Counted from the first letter of the stretch, positions 26,108 to 35,241 are shown. The stretch: DNA of 64,000 nucleotides from CAWKMN01 sp963850765 (GCA_963850765.1 CAWKMN010000003.1:1656446-1720445); one strand, 5' to 3'. Program-made: numbers and translations. Notes: a model not told the origin generated them from the letters alone.

Positions 26108-26719
26108 ATGCGACGATTGAACCGCCGGCGGCGTGCGCGCCGCGAACAGTGGGCCGACAAACTCATCGCGCCGGATACCGAACCCTTGCCGGAAGAAGAG
26201 CCTTATGATGAGTATGGCGACTATGACGACGCGCCGTTCGAGCCGTTTGTCCCGGTGACGGGTGAGGATGAGGACGCGGATTACGGCGATGAGCCGGAGC
26301 CAGAAGCCGCATACCCGCCGCGCGAGCCGCGCCGCCGGCTGCACCTGCCCCGCCCGGACGTGCGTCTGCCGTCACCGGGCGTTGAGTGGGTCTATCTGCT
26401 GCTGGCTCTGATCCTGATCGGCGGCGGGATTTTTGGCGCGCTGCTGAATCGCGACGAGGTGCCGGCGAATATTGAGGAATGGTGGCCCGTGGCCGTGGTG
26501 ATCGTCGCGGCGGTGTGGATGCTGATCGCGCTGGCGCGGCGGCAGGTCGCGTCGCTGTTGGGCGGGGCGGCGCTGGCCGGCGTTGGACTGAGTCTGATGA
26601 TGAACAATCAGGACATCGCGGATTTTGAAGAGACGCTGCTTGGCATGGTGCTGGTCACGGCGGGGTTAGGCATTGTGATCCAGGGCTTTTTGCTCCGCCA
26701 GCACGCGCCGTATGGATAG
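26108..26719 (+). CDS. membrane protein with acidic N-terminus
   Basis: 203 residues. Residues 1-20 are strongly basic, ~20-75 strongly acidic and rich in Tyr/Pro/Glu, then a basic stretch and four hydrophobic segments between ~95 and 200 (GVEWVYLLLALILIGGGIFG and others). The membrane part resembles small LiaF-type transmembrane modules with W-x-P between helices (EEWWPVAVVIV). Function unknown. ACAAGGAG precedes ATG 26108. The next gene begins 64 bases downstream. Confidence 0.6.
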   Translation: MRRLNRRRRARREQWADKLIAPDTEPLPEEEPYDEYGDYDDAPFEPFVPVTGEDEDADYGDEPEPEAAYPPREPRRRLHLPRPDVRLPSPGVEWVYLLLALILIGGGIFGALLNRDEVPANIEEWWPVAVVIVAAVWMLIALARRQVASLLGGAALAGVGLSLMMNNQDIADFEETLLGMVLVTAGLGIVIQGFLLRQHAPYG

Positions 26720-26783
26720 TTGGCACGGGATTGTATTGGATGGAATATTCTGGATGAGATGGAATATCAAAGGGATGTAGTCG

Positions 26784-28440
26784 ATGCCGGCTGAGGATGT
26801 TACGATAGGATTGGCTTTTATCGCGGGGCTGATCTCGTTTATATCGCCGTGTGTGCTGCCGCTCGTCCCGGCTTATATCGGGTATATGGGCGGGCGTCTG
26901 ACCAAACAGGTAGGGCACCAGACCAGCGCCATCTCGGCCCAACAGCGGTTCACCACGGTGACTCACGGCTTGTTTTTTGTGCTGGGCTTCACCCTGTTTT
27001 TTGTGATCTTCGGCTTGCTGACCACGGCCGCCGTGTCCTCGCTCACCTCGCTCGGCGTGACCGAGGGTGAGGTCAAGGACGGGATCGCGCGCATCGGCGG
27101 CACCGTCGTGATCTTGTTCGGGCTGCACGTGATGGGCGTACTCAATCGCGTGTTCGCGTGGCTGCAAAAGCAGTTCGCCCGGCTGGATCAGAGCCCCTAT
27201 GGCAACCTGATCTCCGCGCTGTTCGGAATCGCCCTGATCGCGGGCGTGTACTGGCTGCTGGTCGAATCCTGGTTCCTGACGCTGGCGGCGGTGCTGATCT
27301 TCACGCAGGTCTTTCGCGACGCCCTCAAAGCCGATACACCGGGCGAGTTCTGGTCGCGGGTGATTACGCGCATCCAGACGGCACTGTATGTCGATACGCG
27401 CCGGCAGAGCGCCGCTCAGACCGAATACGGTTATCTCGGCTCCCTCTTTATGGGCATCGTCTTCTCGGCGGGCTGGACGCCGTGCATCGGCCCGATCTAC
27501 GGCGCGGTCCTGACGCTCGCCTCAACCGGCGACTCGATCTCCAGGGCGGGCGCGCTGCTCACCGCCTATTCGTTTGGCCTGGGTGTTCCCTTCCTGCTGA
27601 CAGCGCTGGCGCTGGACCGGGCGCAAGGGTTGTTCCGACGCTTGCAGCGCAACATGCGCATCATCGAAGCGGTCAGCGGCGCGTTCCTGATCCTGGTGGG
27701 TGTGTTGGTCTTCAGCGGTCAGCTCACCCGGCTGACGCAGGAGGGCGCGCGCGGCTCGCTGGCCGACCTCTCGTTTAATCTCGAAGACTGCGTGATCGGC
27801 GCGGTTGAGGGCAACGTGCTGTGGAGCAACGTGCCCGGCTGTATCAGCGGCGACGGCGTGAAGGAAGATTTTTATCTCGCCGCGGCCAAAACCGGCACAC
27901 AGCCCGCCGCGAACGATTCATCCACCACGGGCATATCGGCCCCCAGCCTGGACGCTCCCGATCTCGGCGGTCCGGCCAATGTTAACGTGCCGGAAGGAGT
28001 GGACGTCGGGCAGCGCGCCCCGGATTTCAGCGCGTCTACACTCGACGGTCAGCCCGTCTCGCTGTCCGATTACCGGGGGCAGGTCGTGCTGCTCAATTTC
28101 TGGGCGACGTGGTGCGTTCCCTGCGGCGACGAAATGCCCGATTTCCAGACCATCTATGATCTGCACAAGTCCGACGGTTTCACCGTGCTGGCGGTCAACT
28201 ATACACCCACCGAAAGCAGCCTGGACGACGTGCGCGCCTTCATCGGATGAACTGGGTATTACCTTTCCGGTGGTGCTGGATGAATCCGGTGCGATCAATG
28301 AGCAGATTTACCGCGACGCGATCGTGGGGTATCCGACCAGCCTTTTAATCGATGCGGACGGCGTCATCGCAGCGTATTATCCCGGCCAAGTCAAGGCCGA
28401 TCAACTGCTTGAGACACTGGAAGCCCTCCTGGAAAGCTAA
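26784..28440 (+). CDS. CcdA-TlpA fusion: thiol-disulfide exchange protein (frameshifted)
   Basis: About 552 residues once one frameshift near 28247 is corrected. CcdA/DsbD-type membrane part (~1-315) with the paired cysteines in SPCVLPLVPAYIGYMGG and SAGWTPCIGPIYG; an extracytoplasmic linker (~315-400) with two further Cys; then a TlpA/ResA thioredoxin domain (~405-552) with VGQRAPDFSA, the active site FWATWCVPCGDEMPDF, and in the second frame ELGITFPVVLDESG and GYPTSLLIDADG. It should carry electrons from the cytoplasm to an outside thioredoxin for cytochrome c maturation or disulfide repair. The shift lies just after VRAFIG. Confidence 0.88.
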
Positions 28441-28449
28441 CGGCCTCCG

Positions 28450-29349
28450 ATGGTCAATCGCGTGGGCCTGCCGGCAGTGCTGCGCTCGCTGCTGCGCCTG
28501 TCGCGCTGGCAGGAGCATATTCCCTTCACCGTGCCCGCGACGCTGGCCGGCGTGAATCTCGCCGCGCCGGATGGTCTGCCGCTGGATGGACGGCTCCCGG
28601 CGGTGCTGGCCGCCAATATCCTCGCCGTGACATTCGCCTTTATGATCAACGACATCGAAGACGCGCCCGACGACGCCCGCGATCCTGAGCGTGCCGCCCG
28701 CAACGCGATCGCGTCCGGCGAGATCGCGCCCCGCACCGGCAGCTATGCTGCCCTGGTGATCGCGGCGCTGGCGCTGATGCTGTTCGCGGCGCTCAGCCGG
28801 GAAGCAGTCGCGGTGGGTGCGCTAACGGTTGGGCTGGGCTGGCTTTACTCATGGCGGGGCGTGCGGCTCAAAGCGTGGCCGGTGATTGACGTAATCTCCC
28901 ACGCGCTGATGCTGAGCGCGCTGCTGTTCCTGGCGGGCTATCTCGCGTATGATACTGCGCCGGGCCGGGTATGGTGGGTCGCCCTCAGCCTTGGACTCAT
29001 TTCCGCCTATGGTCAGCTTTACAACCAACTGCGCGATATGGACATGGACCGAGAGGCTGGCCTGCATAATACGGCGAGTTTGCTGGGACTCGAGGGAACG
29101 CGAATCGCTATGTATGCCTGTCTGATCGGGGCTGCGCTCGGCTTGATCATCACCGTACTGATGGGCGTGTGGCCGCTGTGGCTGGCGCTGATCCCGGCGG
29201 TGCTGATCCCGCTGGCGCTGCGGTGGCGCTCCTCGGTGGACATGCGCGGAACCGCGGCGCTCGATCTCAGCGGGCGGCTGCAAGGCCGCGCCATGGGCAT
29301 CGCGGGCGTGATGATGGTGATCTGGCTGGTTGTGAATCTGGCCCGATAG
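28450..29349 (+). CDS. UbiA-family prenyltransferase
   Basis: Polytopic membrane protein of 299 residues with about eight helices. Asp-rich motif 1 is NDIEDAPDDARDPERAARN near residue 65, motif 2 is DMDMDREAGLHN near 198. This is the UbiA superfamily, which attaches prenyl chains to aromatic or other acceptors; the divergence from MenA or UbiA proper leaves the acceptor open. It starts 9 bases after the CcdA-TlpA stop, so the two are probably co-transcribed, which fits a link to respiratory cofactors. Confidence 0.8.
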   Translation: MVNRVGLPAVLRSLLRLSRWQEHIPFTVPATLAGVNLAAPDGLPLDGRLPAVLAANILAVTFAFMINDIEDAPDDARDPERAARNAIASGEIAPRTGSYAALVIAALALMLFAALSREAVAVGALTVGLGWLYSWRGVRLKAWPVIDVISHALMLSALLFLAGYLAYDTAPGRVWWVALSLGLISAYGQLYNQLRDMDMDREAGLHNTASLLGLEGTRIAMYACLIGAALGLIITVLMGVWPLWLALIPAVLIPLALRWRSSVDMRGTAALDLSGRLQGRAMGIAGVMMVIWLVVNLAR

Positions 29350-29377
29350 AGACTCACCCCCACAGAACATGAGGCAG

Positions 29378-29545
29378 TCGTAGGGGCGGACCCCCGTGTC
29401 CGCCCGGTTGAGCAAAGCTCAACTTCATTTGTGCGACTTCGTTGCACCGGGAGCACACAGAGGTGCTCCCCTACCAAACCGCGTTACCGGATCAGATATG
29501 GAATAGGCGACAAATACAGCAGGGGCGTATGCGATACGCCCCTAC
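29378..29545. repeat. cluster of three different GTAGGGG-class palindromes
   Basis: 29380-29405 is GTAGGGGCGGAC...GTCCGCCC, 29450-29474 is GGGAGCAC...GTGCTCCCCTAC, and 29521-29544 is AGGGGCGTAT-GCG-ATACGCCCCTAC. The inner arms differ but the GGGG/CCCCTAC edge is shared. No gene is seen between the convergent UbiA and metX genes. Confidence 0.7.
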
Positions 29546-29573
29546 ACAATGCGGCAGCGGGGATGGGTGTTGG

Positions 29574-30783
29574 CTAACTGGCGCGCACCTGCTGCCAGCG
29601 GCGATTGAGGTAGCCGCCAACCACGTCGTTCATCAGATCCACCTCAACCAGGAACGAGTCATGGCCGAAGGGTGCCTGCACATGGTGATATTCCACGTCG
29701 CGGCCGCAGTCGGCCAGCGCGTGAACCAGTTCGAGCGCCTGTTCCTGGGTATACAGCCAGTCGCTTGAGAAGCTGACCACCAGGAATCCGGCTTGCGCGT
29801 GCTCAATCGCAGCTTGCAGCGAGCCGTAATCCGCGCCGAGGTCGAAATAGTCAATCGCCTTGGTGATATACAGGTAGCTGTTCGCGTCAAAGCGCTGCAC
29901 AAATTTCTGCCCCTGGTAGGCCAGATAACTTTCGACCTCGAACTCCGGCTCGACAAAACGATACGGCGAGGTCGCATTGCCGTTTTGCAGCTTGCGCCCG
30001 AACTTCGTTTCGAGCGAAGTCTCGCTCATGTAGGTGATATGCGCCATCATGCGCGCCACGGCCAGCCCGCCGTGCGGGGGCGTACCCCCGTAGTAGTTCC
30101 CGTTGTTCCAGTTGGGATCGGCGTAGATGGCCTGCCGTCCGGTTTCGTTGAATGCGATATGCTGCGCCGACGAGCGCGCCGTCCCTGCCAGGAAGATCAC
30201 ATTCTCGACGCGGTCCGGGTACGCGACCGCCCACTGGAGCGCCTGCATCGCGCCCATGCTGCCGCCGACCACCGCGAACAACCGATGAATCCCCAGCCGA
30301 TCCATCAGGCGGCGCTGTGCATTCGACCATGTCGGGCACCGTCACCACCGGGAAGCGCAGCGCGTAGGGTTGGCCGTCCGGGGCCGGTGAGCATGGCCCC
30401 GTGCTGCCCTGACACCCGCCGAGCACGTTGGCACACATCACGAAATAGCGTTCGGTGTCGAACATTTTTCCTGGCCCGACCGCCTCATCCCACCAGCCCG
30501 GTTTCTCGTTCGGATCGTCGGTGTGATACCCCGCGAGATGGGCATCGCCGGACAGGGCATGGCAGACCAGGATCACGTTCGAATGATCGGCGTTGAGCGT
30601 GCCATACGTTTCATATGCCAGCGTATAAGAGGGAAGAATCCCGCCGCTGCGGAGTTCCAGCGCCTCGTCGAAGTGGGCGTGCTGCCGTTCGACCATGCCC
30701 ACCGAACCGGCGCGTTCGTCGTGCCGGATCGGGTAGGGCTGCCAGCGCAGAGCAGTTGGTGTGTTTACCTGGAACTGAAGCAT
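29574..30783 (-). CDS. metX: homoserine O-acetyltransferase (frameshifted)
   Basis: Alpha/beta hydrolase of about 402 residues that acetylates homoserine for methionine synthesis. The first part shows LAYETYGTLN, VCHALSGDAHLAGYH and the pocket WWDEAVGPGK; the second shows the nucleophile elbow VGGSMGAMQALQWA and the catalytic His in FGHDSFLVE. An extra G near 30328 splits the frame between DMV and NAQRRLMDRLGI. ATG 30783 lies 27 bases after the metY stop, so metY-metX form one unit under the SAM riboswitch. Some family members use succinyl-CoA; residues deciding this were not resolved. Confidence 0.9.
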
Positions 30784-30809
30784 GGCCCGCACCTCGTCTT
30801 TCTGGCTGG

Positions 30810-32142
30810 CTAGCGCGTCACCGCATGAGTCGTAACGCTCTGCGCGACGGTCAGCGCCTGGTCGAGGTCCCACAGAATGTCGTTGATGTCCTCAATGCCC
30901 ACCGCCAGCCGGACGTAATCATCCGTGACGCCCGACGCCGCCTGTTCGGCGGGGCCGAGCTGCTGGTGCGTCGTCGAGGCGGGGTGGATCGCCAGCGAGC
31001 GCGCGTCACCGACATTCGCCAGATGCGAGAACAGCTTGAGGTTGTCGATAAACGCGCGACCGGCTTCTCGCCCGCCTTTGATCCCAAAGCCGAGCACCGC
31101 GCCCGCGCCCTTCGGCAGATAGTTCTGCGCGCGGGCATAGCTCTCGTGACTGGGCAGGCCGGGGTAATTCAGCCAGGTCACAGCCTCATGGTTTTGCAGA
31201 TATTTCGCGACAGCCTGCGTATTATCGACGTGGCGCTGCACGCGCAGGGCCAGCGTTTCGAGGCCAATGATATTCAGGAAGCTGTTGAACGGAGCCTGGC
31301 AGCCGCCAAAGTCCCGCAGGCCCACAATCCGCGCCCGCCCGATAAACGCCGCGGGGCCGAGCACGTCCGCCAGCACCGCGCCATGATAGGCCGGTTCGGG
31401 CTCGACAATGCCGTTATGACGCCCGCTGGCCTTCCAGTCGAAATTGCCGCCGTCCACGATGACGCCGCCGATGCTCAACCCGTGCCCGCCGATCCACTTG
31501 GTCGTGGAGTGAACCACAATATCGACGCCATATTCAAACGGTCTGCACAGGTAGGGCGTGGCGAAGGTGTTGTCGCAGACCACCGGGAGCCCGTGTTTGT
31601 GCGCAACTGCCGCGATCCCTTCAAAGTCGGGGATCTCCAGCTTGGGATTGCCGATCGTTTCCAGGTAAATCAAGCGGGTCCGGTCGTTGATAAGCGCTTC
31701 ATAGTCCGCGGGGTTGTTGCTCTCGACAAAGTGCGTCGTGATGCCGAGCCGCTTGAGGCTCTGCGAAAACAGCGTGTACGTCCCACCGTAGAGCGCGCTG
31801 GCCGAGATGATCTCGTCGCCGGCGTTGCACAGCGTCAGGACGGACAGCGTTTCCGCAAACTGCCCGGACGCCGTTGCCAGTGCCCCGATGCCGCCTTCTA
31901 ATGCCGCGATACGCTCTTCGAACACCGCGTTGGTCGGGTTCATGATGCGCGTGTAGATGTTTCCCGGCTCTTGCAGGGCAAACAGCGCCGCCGCGTGGTC
32001 GGTATCGCGGAACTGGTAGGATGTGGTCTGATAGATGGGGACGGCACGCGCGCCGGTGGTGGGGTCAGGCGTAGTACCCGGCGTGCAGGGCCAGCGTGTT
32101 GAACTGAAAATCGTGAGCGGTTTTGCCGTTGGTGCCAGTCAT
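30810..32142 (-). CDS. metY: O-acetylhomoserine sulfhydrylase (frameshifted near the start)
   Basis: PLP enzyme of about 443 residues that makes homocysteine from O-acetylhomoserine and sulfide. Frame 1 runs FQFNTLALHAG from ATG 32142; a one-base loss near 32072 moves it to PDPTTGARAVPIYQTTSYQF, EPGNIYTRIMNPTNAVFEERIAALEGG and on. YLETIGNP and the PLP Lys in VVHSTTKWIGGHG are intact, and the end KLFSHLANVGDARSLAIHPA is conserved. AGGAG precedes the start. It is controlled by the upstream SAM-I riboswitch. Confidence 0.9.
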
Positions 32143-32210
32143 TAAGGTTTTCTCCTACGCTTGGTTGAATGATGGTTTCGCGTGCGTAGCAGTTCACCCC
32201 TTCTCTGACG

Positions 32211-32247
32211 AGAAATAAAAAATCCTTCTCGCAGTTGAGAAGGATTT
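32211..32247 (-). terminator. expression-platform terminator of the SAM riboswitch
   Basis: AAATCCTTCTC (32220-32230) pairs perfectly with GAGAAGGATTT (32237-32247). On the minus strand the stem is followed by a run of six T. It lies between the riboswitch aptamer and metY, as expected for a switch that stops transcription when SAM is bound. Confidence 0.85.
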
Positions 32248-32271
32248 GAACAGGCATTATCGCTGACAAAT

Positions 32272-32391
32272 TCCCTCTCATCTTCCAGAATCTGCGTTCT
32301 GCCGGAATTGGCACCGTACAAAGGCGCGGTTGCGCCGGGTTGGTTGCCGAGGTTTCATAGGGCCGGTCCCTCCACCTCTCTGGATAAGGGG
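32272..32391 (-). ncRNA. SAM-I riboswitch (S-box)
   Basis: The minus strand carries the S-box consensus almost exactly: CTTATCCAGAGAGGTGGAGG, GGACCGGCCCTATGAAACC, TCGGCAACC, GGTGCCAATTCC and the closing GATGAGAGG. The order and spacing of the four helices fit the known aptamer, which binds S-adenosylmethionine and represses methionine genes. It sits about 130 bases upstream of metY with a terminator between. Confidence 0.95.
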
Positions 32392-32512
32392 GCATTGCTG
32401 CTATTCACTTGTTAACTTGCTCCAAAGGTTAGCATGATGCCCACCATTTGTCAACGACTTTTTTCAGATGTACGCTAGAAATATCCACTTTTTGTCATTT
32501 TTGACCAAACGC

Positions 32513-32541
32513 TTGACCCGCGGATGGTCGTATGCTAATGT
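32513..32541 (+). promoter_or_regulatory. promoter of the threonine-type leader
   Basis: TTGACC (32513-32518), a 17-base spacer and TAATGT (32536-32541) with an upstream TGC extension form a strong promoter 28 bases before the leader peptide start. Confidence 0.65.
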
Positions 32542-32569
32542 TTCAGAAGTTCACTGTGGAGTTCGATAC

Positions 32570-32689
32570 ATGCACCCGGCCAAACGCAGCAGTACCCTGA
32601 TGCCCCTGATGACGACCACCGGCACTACCGCTGGGCGGACCACCGCCGGGCGGAACATGCCGGCTGCTTCAGCGCGGGGGAACGGGTAG
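32570..32689 (+). CDS. threonine/methionine-rich leader peptide
   Basis: A 39-codon frame with TGGAG 8 bases upstream. It encodes eight Thr, seven of them within codons 15-25 (TTTGTTAGRTT), and three internal Met at codons 11, 14 and 30. This mirrors the thr operon leader peptide of enteric bacteria in design, not in sequence. It is followed by an intrinsic terminator and then asd, so it likely senses charged tRNA-Thr (and perhaps tRNA-Met). The frame is open farther upstream, but those starts precede the promoter. Confidence 0.72.
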   Translation: MHPAKRSSTLMPLMTTTGTTAGRTTAGRNMPAASARGNG

Positions 32690-32755
32690 CACCAACACAC
32701 CAAACCGATAACCTCAAAGCGTGGAGCATACCGGCTCCGCGCTTTTTGTTTTCTG
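32671..32755 (+). terminator. attenuator: terminator and competing antiterminator before asd
   Basis: AAAGCGTGGAGC (32716-32727) pairs with GCTCCGCGCTTT (32734-32745), 12 bp with one G-U, followed by T-rich sequence: an intrinsic terminator. AGCGCGGGG (32671-32679), inside the leader peptide, can instead pair with CTCCGCGCT (32735-32743), capturing the terminator's 3' arm. A ribosome that finishes the leader would cover 32671-32679 and permit termination; one stalled at the Thr codons (32612-32644) would leave it free and permit read-through. Confidence 0.7.
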
Positions 32756-32794
32756 GTTATGAGTTTTAAGTCGTGAGTTGCATGTTATGCTAAA

Positions 32795-32925
32795 TTCTGG
32801 CCTCACCCCCGTCCGACCTTCGGTCGGCATCCCCCTCTCCAACAGAGTTAGAGAGGGGGACTTACCGGCGACCTCTCCCCCTCTCTGGCTGGGCCGGAGA
32901 GGGGGCCGGGGGGTGAGGCCGTCTG
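32795..32925. repeat. long hairpin-type interspersed repeat, copy D
   Basis: GCCTCACCCCC, the short inverted repeat GTCCGACCTTCGGTCGGC, then arms CCCCCTCTCC and GGAGAGGGGG, ending GGGTGAGGC. The whole element is bounded by GCCTCACC/GGTGAGGC. It lies between the attenuator terminator and asd. Flanking sequence contains ACTCAAAACTCAAGACTCAGAA words. Confidence 0.8.
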
Positions 32926-32978
32926 ACCCACAACTCAAAACTCAAGACTCAGAACTATTCAAACAAGGAGCGCAACAT

Positions 32979-34034
32979 ATGGGTCATCAAATCGATGTGG
33001 CGGTACTGGGCGCGACGGGAGCCGTCGGCCAGCGTTTTATCCAGTTATTGGAGGGGCATCCCTGGTTCCGCATCACGGAACTGGCAGCCAGCGATCGCAG
33101 CGCCGGCCAGCGCTATGGTGAGGCGGCGCGCTGGGTGCTGCCCGGTGGCCCCCCGGCGGAGGTGGCGGATCAGACCGTGCTGCCGCTGGATGCAGATTTG
33201 CAGGCGCGCATCGTGTTTTCGGCGCTGCCAGCCGATATCGCGAAGACGGTGGAATGGCAGTTGGCGGAGAGCGGGCATATCGTCTGCACCAACGCCAGCG
33301 CCTACCGGATGCACGAGCAGGTGCCAATCCTGCTGCCGGAGATCAATGCCGAGCACGCGCGTCTGATCGAGGTGCAGCGCGAGAAATTCGGCTGGAACGG
33401 CGGCGGGCTGGTAACAAACTCCAACTGCACCAGCGTGCCGGTCGCCATGCCGCTGGCTCCCCTGCGCCGCTTCGACATCGAGGCCGTACAGATCGTGAGC
33501 ATGCAGGCAATCAGCGGCGGCGGGTATCCCGGCGTGGCGTCGCTGGACATCTTCGACAACGTGATCCCGTTCATCAACGGCGAAGAATCGAAGGTGGAAG
33601 CGGAGCCGCGTAAGATGTTAGGCGCGCTGGCCGGCGATCATATCGAGTCGTTGGGCTACGTGGCGAGTGCGACCTGCACGCGCGTGCCGGTGCTGGATGG
33701 GCATACCGTCAGCGTCTCGGTCCGGTTCGCGCAGCCGGTGAGCGAGGCCGACCTGATCGCCGCGTGGGACAGCTTCGCCGGCCCGGACCCGGTGCCCGGC
33801 CTGCCCAGCGCGCCCGCCCAGCCGCTCATCTACCGGCGCGAAGTCGATCGCCCCCAGCCGCGTAAAGATCGGGATGCGGGTGGCGGCATGGCGGCGGTGA
33901 TCGGGCGGCTGCGCCCCGATCCCGTGATCGGCGGCTGGAAGTTCATCGGGCTGTCGCACAATACGGTACGAGGTGCGGCGGGCTGTTCGATCCTGAACGC
34001 GGAACTGCTGGTCGAGTGTGGCTATGTAGAGTAG
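32979..34034 (+). CDS. asd: aspartate-semialdehyde dehydrogenase, archaeal-type
   Basis: Protein of 351 residues that reduces aspartyl phosphate to aspartate semialdehyde with NADPH, the common precursor of lysine, threonine and methionine. The nucleotide loop is VLGATGAVGQRFIQLL near residue 9, the catalytic Cys is in VTNSNCTSVP near 148, and the substrate region QAISGGGYPGVAS and a His in the late GLSHNTVRGAAG segment follow. Length and sequence match the archaeal/fungal-like branch. AAGGAG precedes ATG 32979; the open frame upstream runs through the repeat and is not the start. A tRNA-Thr-type attenuator lies upstream. Confidence 0.92.
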   Translation: MGHQIDVAVLGATGAVGQRFIQLLEGHPWFRITELAASDRSAGQRYGEAARWVLPGGPPAEVADQTVLPLDADLQARIVFSALPADIAKTVEWQLAESGHIVCTNASAYRMHEQVPILLPEINAEHARLIEVQREKFGWNGGGLVTNSNCTSVPVAMPLAPLRRFDIEAVQIVSMQAISGGGYPGVASLDIFDNVIPFINGEESKVEAEPRKMLGALAGDHIESLGYVASATCTRVPVLDGHTVSVSVRFAQPVSEADLIAAWDSFAGPDPVPGLPSAPAQPLIYRREVDRPQPRKDRDAGGGMAAVIGRLRPDPVIGGWKFIGLSHNTVRGAAGCSILNAELLVECGYVE

Positions 34035-34210
34035 ACAGTGATCAGTTCTTGGTTTTTGGTTTTTGGTTGTTAGTAGGGGCAACTCGGTGGGTCGCCCTGG
34101 GCGGGCTTGTTAGCCCGCCCCTACAAAGTTGTACTACCGGACACGTGGCGGCAAGGGATCGGGTTCTGAGTTCTTGACTCAACTCAAAACTCACAACTCA
34201 AAACCCCATA
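34035..34210. repeat. palindromic repeat and ACTCAAAACTC words
   Basis: 34099-34124 is GGGCGGGCT-TGTT-AGCCCGCCC plus CTAC. It is flanked by GGTTTTTGGTTTTTGG-type sequence (34049-34068) and by ACTCAAAACTCACAACTCAAAACC (34181-34204), which echoes the words around 32.76 and 32.94 kb. No gene is seen between asd and thrB. Confidence 0.65.
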
Positions 34211-34250
34211 TCCTGCCGACTGTGAACTGATCACTGTGAACTGTTTACTG

Positions 34251-35192
34251 CTAACTCACGGCGAGCACTTCCGCCCCACCGGGCGAAACGCGCGTTGACC
34301 GGGTGGTGTTCTCGATCCCGGCGTCATCGTAGAGCGCGCCCATCGCGTCGGCGGTTTTGCGGGCGGCATCCTCGGAGTCGCAGACGGCGCACAGCGTCGG
34401 CCCGGCTCCGCTGATCACCAGACCGAGCGCCCCGGCGCGTTTGGCGGTCTCGCGCATTTCGGCCAGCAGCGGCATCAGGTGCGCGCGGGCGGGCTCGACC
34501 ACGCCGTCACTTTCCATCGCGGCGGCCATCGCTTCAAGATCGCCGCGATAGATGGCATCCACCAGCCGCGCGACGCCACCCGTCTGGGCGACCATCTGCT
34601 GGAGCGAGATCATCTTGGGCAGCAGGGCACGGGCTTCGGCCGTCGAAATCGCGACCGCCGGCGAGACCAGTGCAAAATGCAGGTTTTCGGGGATCGGCAG
34701 GTTCCGAATCTGGCTGAGATTGGCTCCCGTGATCAGGGTGATCCCGCCCAGCAGGCTCGGCCCGACATTATCCGGGTGATACCCGCTGACGGCTGCTTCA
34801 CCGTCCAGGCAGGCGGGGAGCAGTTCCGCCCGGGTCAGCGGCTCGCCAAACAGCGCGTTGACGGCCACGGCCCCACAGACGGCGCTGGCTGCGCTGCTGC
34901 CCAGGCCGCTCGCCAGGGGCAGGTCTTTGCGCAGCGTGAGGCTCACGCCCTGCGTCGCACCGATCCGTTTGAGGGCACTGTTCGCGGCGACGCCCGCCGA
35001 GTTTCTATGCGAATCATAGGGGAGTTTTCCACCATCGCCTTCAATCGAGACGATTACCGCGCCGGGTTCGTCGCGCAGCTCCGCCACCACGGTATCGCCC
35101 GGTTCCTGAAAGGCGACACCGATGAGATCGAAGGCGACACCGAAGTTCCCCATGCTGGCAGGGGCGTACACTTCGGCTCTGGTGTTTCCCAT
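34251..35192 (-). CDS. thrB: homoserine kinase
   Basis: GHMP-family kinase of 313 residues that phosphorylates homoserine for threonine synthesis. The ATP loop is LPLASGLGSSAASA near residue 90, the N-terminal strand VYAPASMGNFGVAFDLIG is the usual GHMP opening, and the C-terminal motif VISGAGPTLCAVC closes the fold. ATG 35192 has AAGGATAAC upstream; a longer frame to 35255 would overlap the thrC promoter region. It is divergent from thrC with about 50 bases between. Confidence 0.9.
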   Translation of the reverse strand: MGNTRAEVYAPASMGNFGVAFDLIGVAFQEPGDTVVAELRDEPGAVIVSIEGDGGKLPYDSHRNSAGVAANSALKRIGATQGVSLTLRKDLPLASGLGSSAASAVCGAVAVNALFGEPLTRAELLPACLDGEAAVSGYHPDNVGPSLLGGITLITGANLSQIRNLPIPENLHFALVSPAVAISTAEARALLPKMISLQQMVAQTGGVARLVDAIYRGDLEAMAAAMESDGVVEPARAHLMPLLAEMRETAKRAGALGLVISGAGPTLCAVCDSEDAARKTADAMGALYDDAGIENTTRSTRVSPGGAEVLAVS

Positions 35193-35241
35193 CTTGAGTG
35201 TTATCCTTGAGCGAATATCCTGGTATTGTTCTGTGAGGGAC

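Noticed and set aside
31940..32395. Minus-strand open frame of 151 codons over the metY leader
   Set aside because: It overlaps the SAM-I riboswitch and its terminator, and its sequence is explained by those RNA structures and by the frameshifted start of metY.
35122..35241. Longer N-terminus for threonine synthase
   Set aside because: The added 40 residues overlap the divergent thrB start region and lack a ribosome site; GAGGGA supports 35242.
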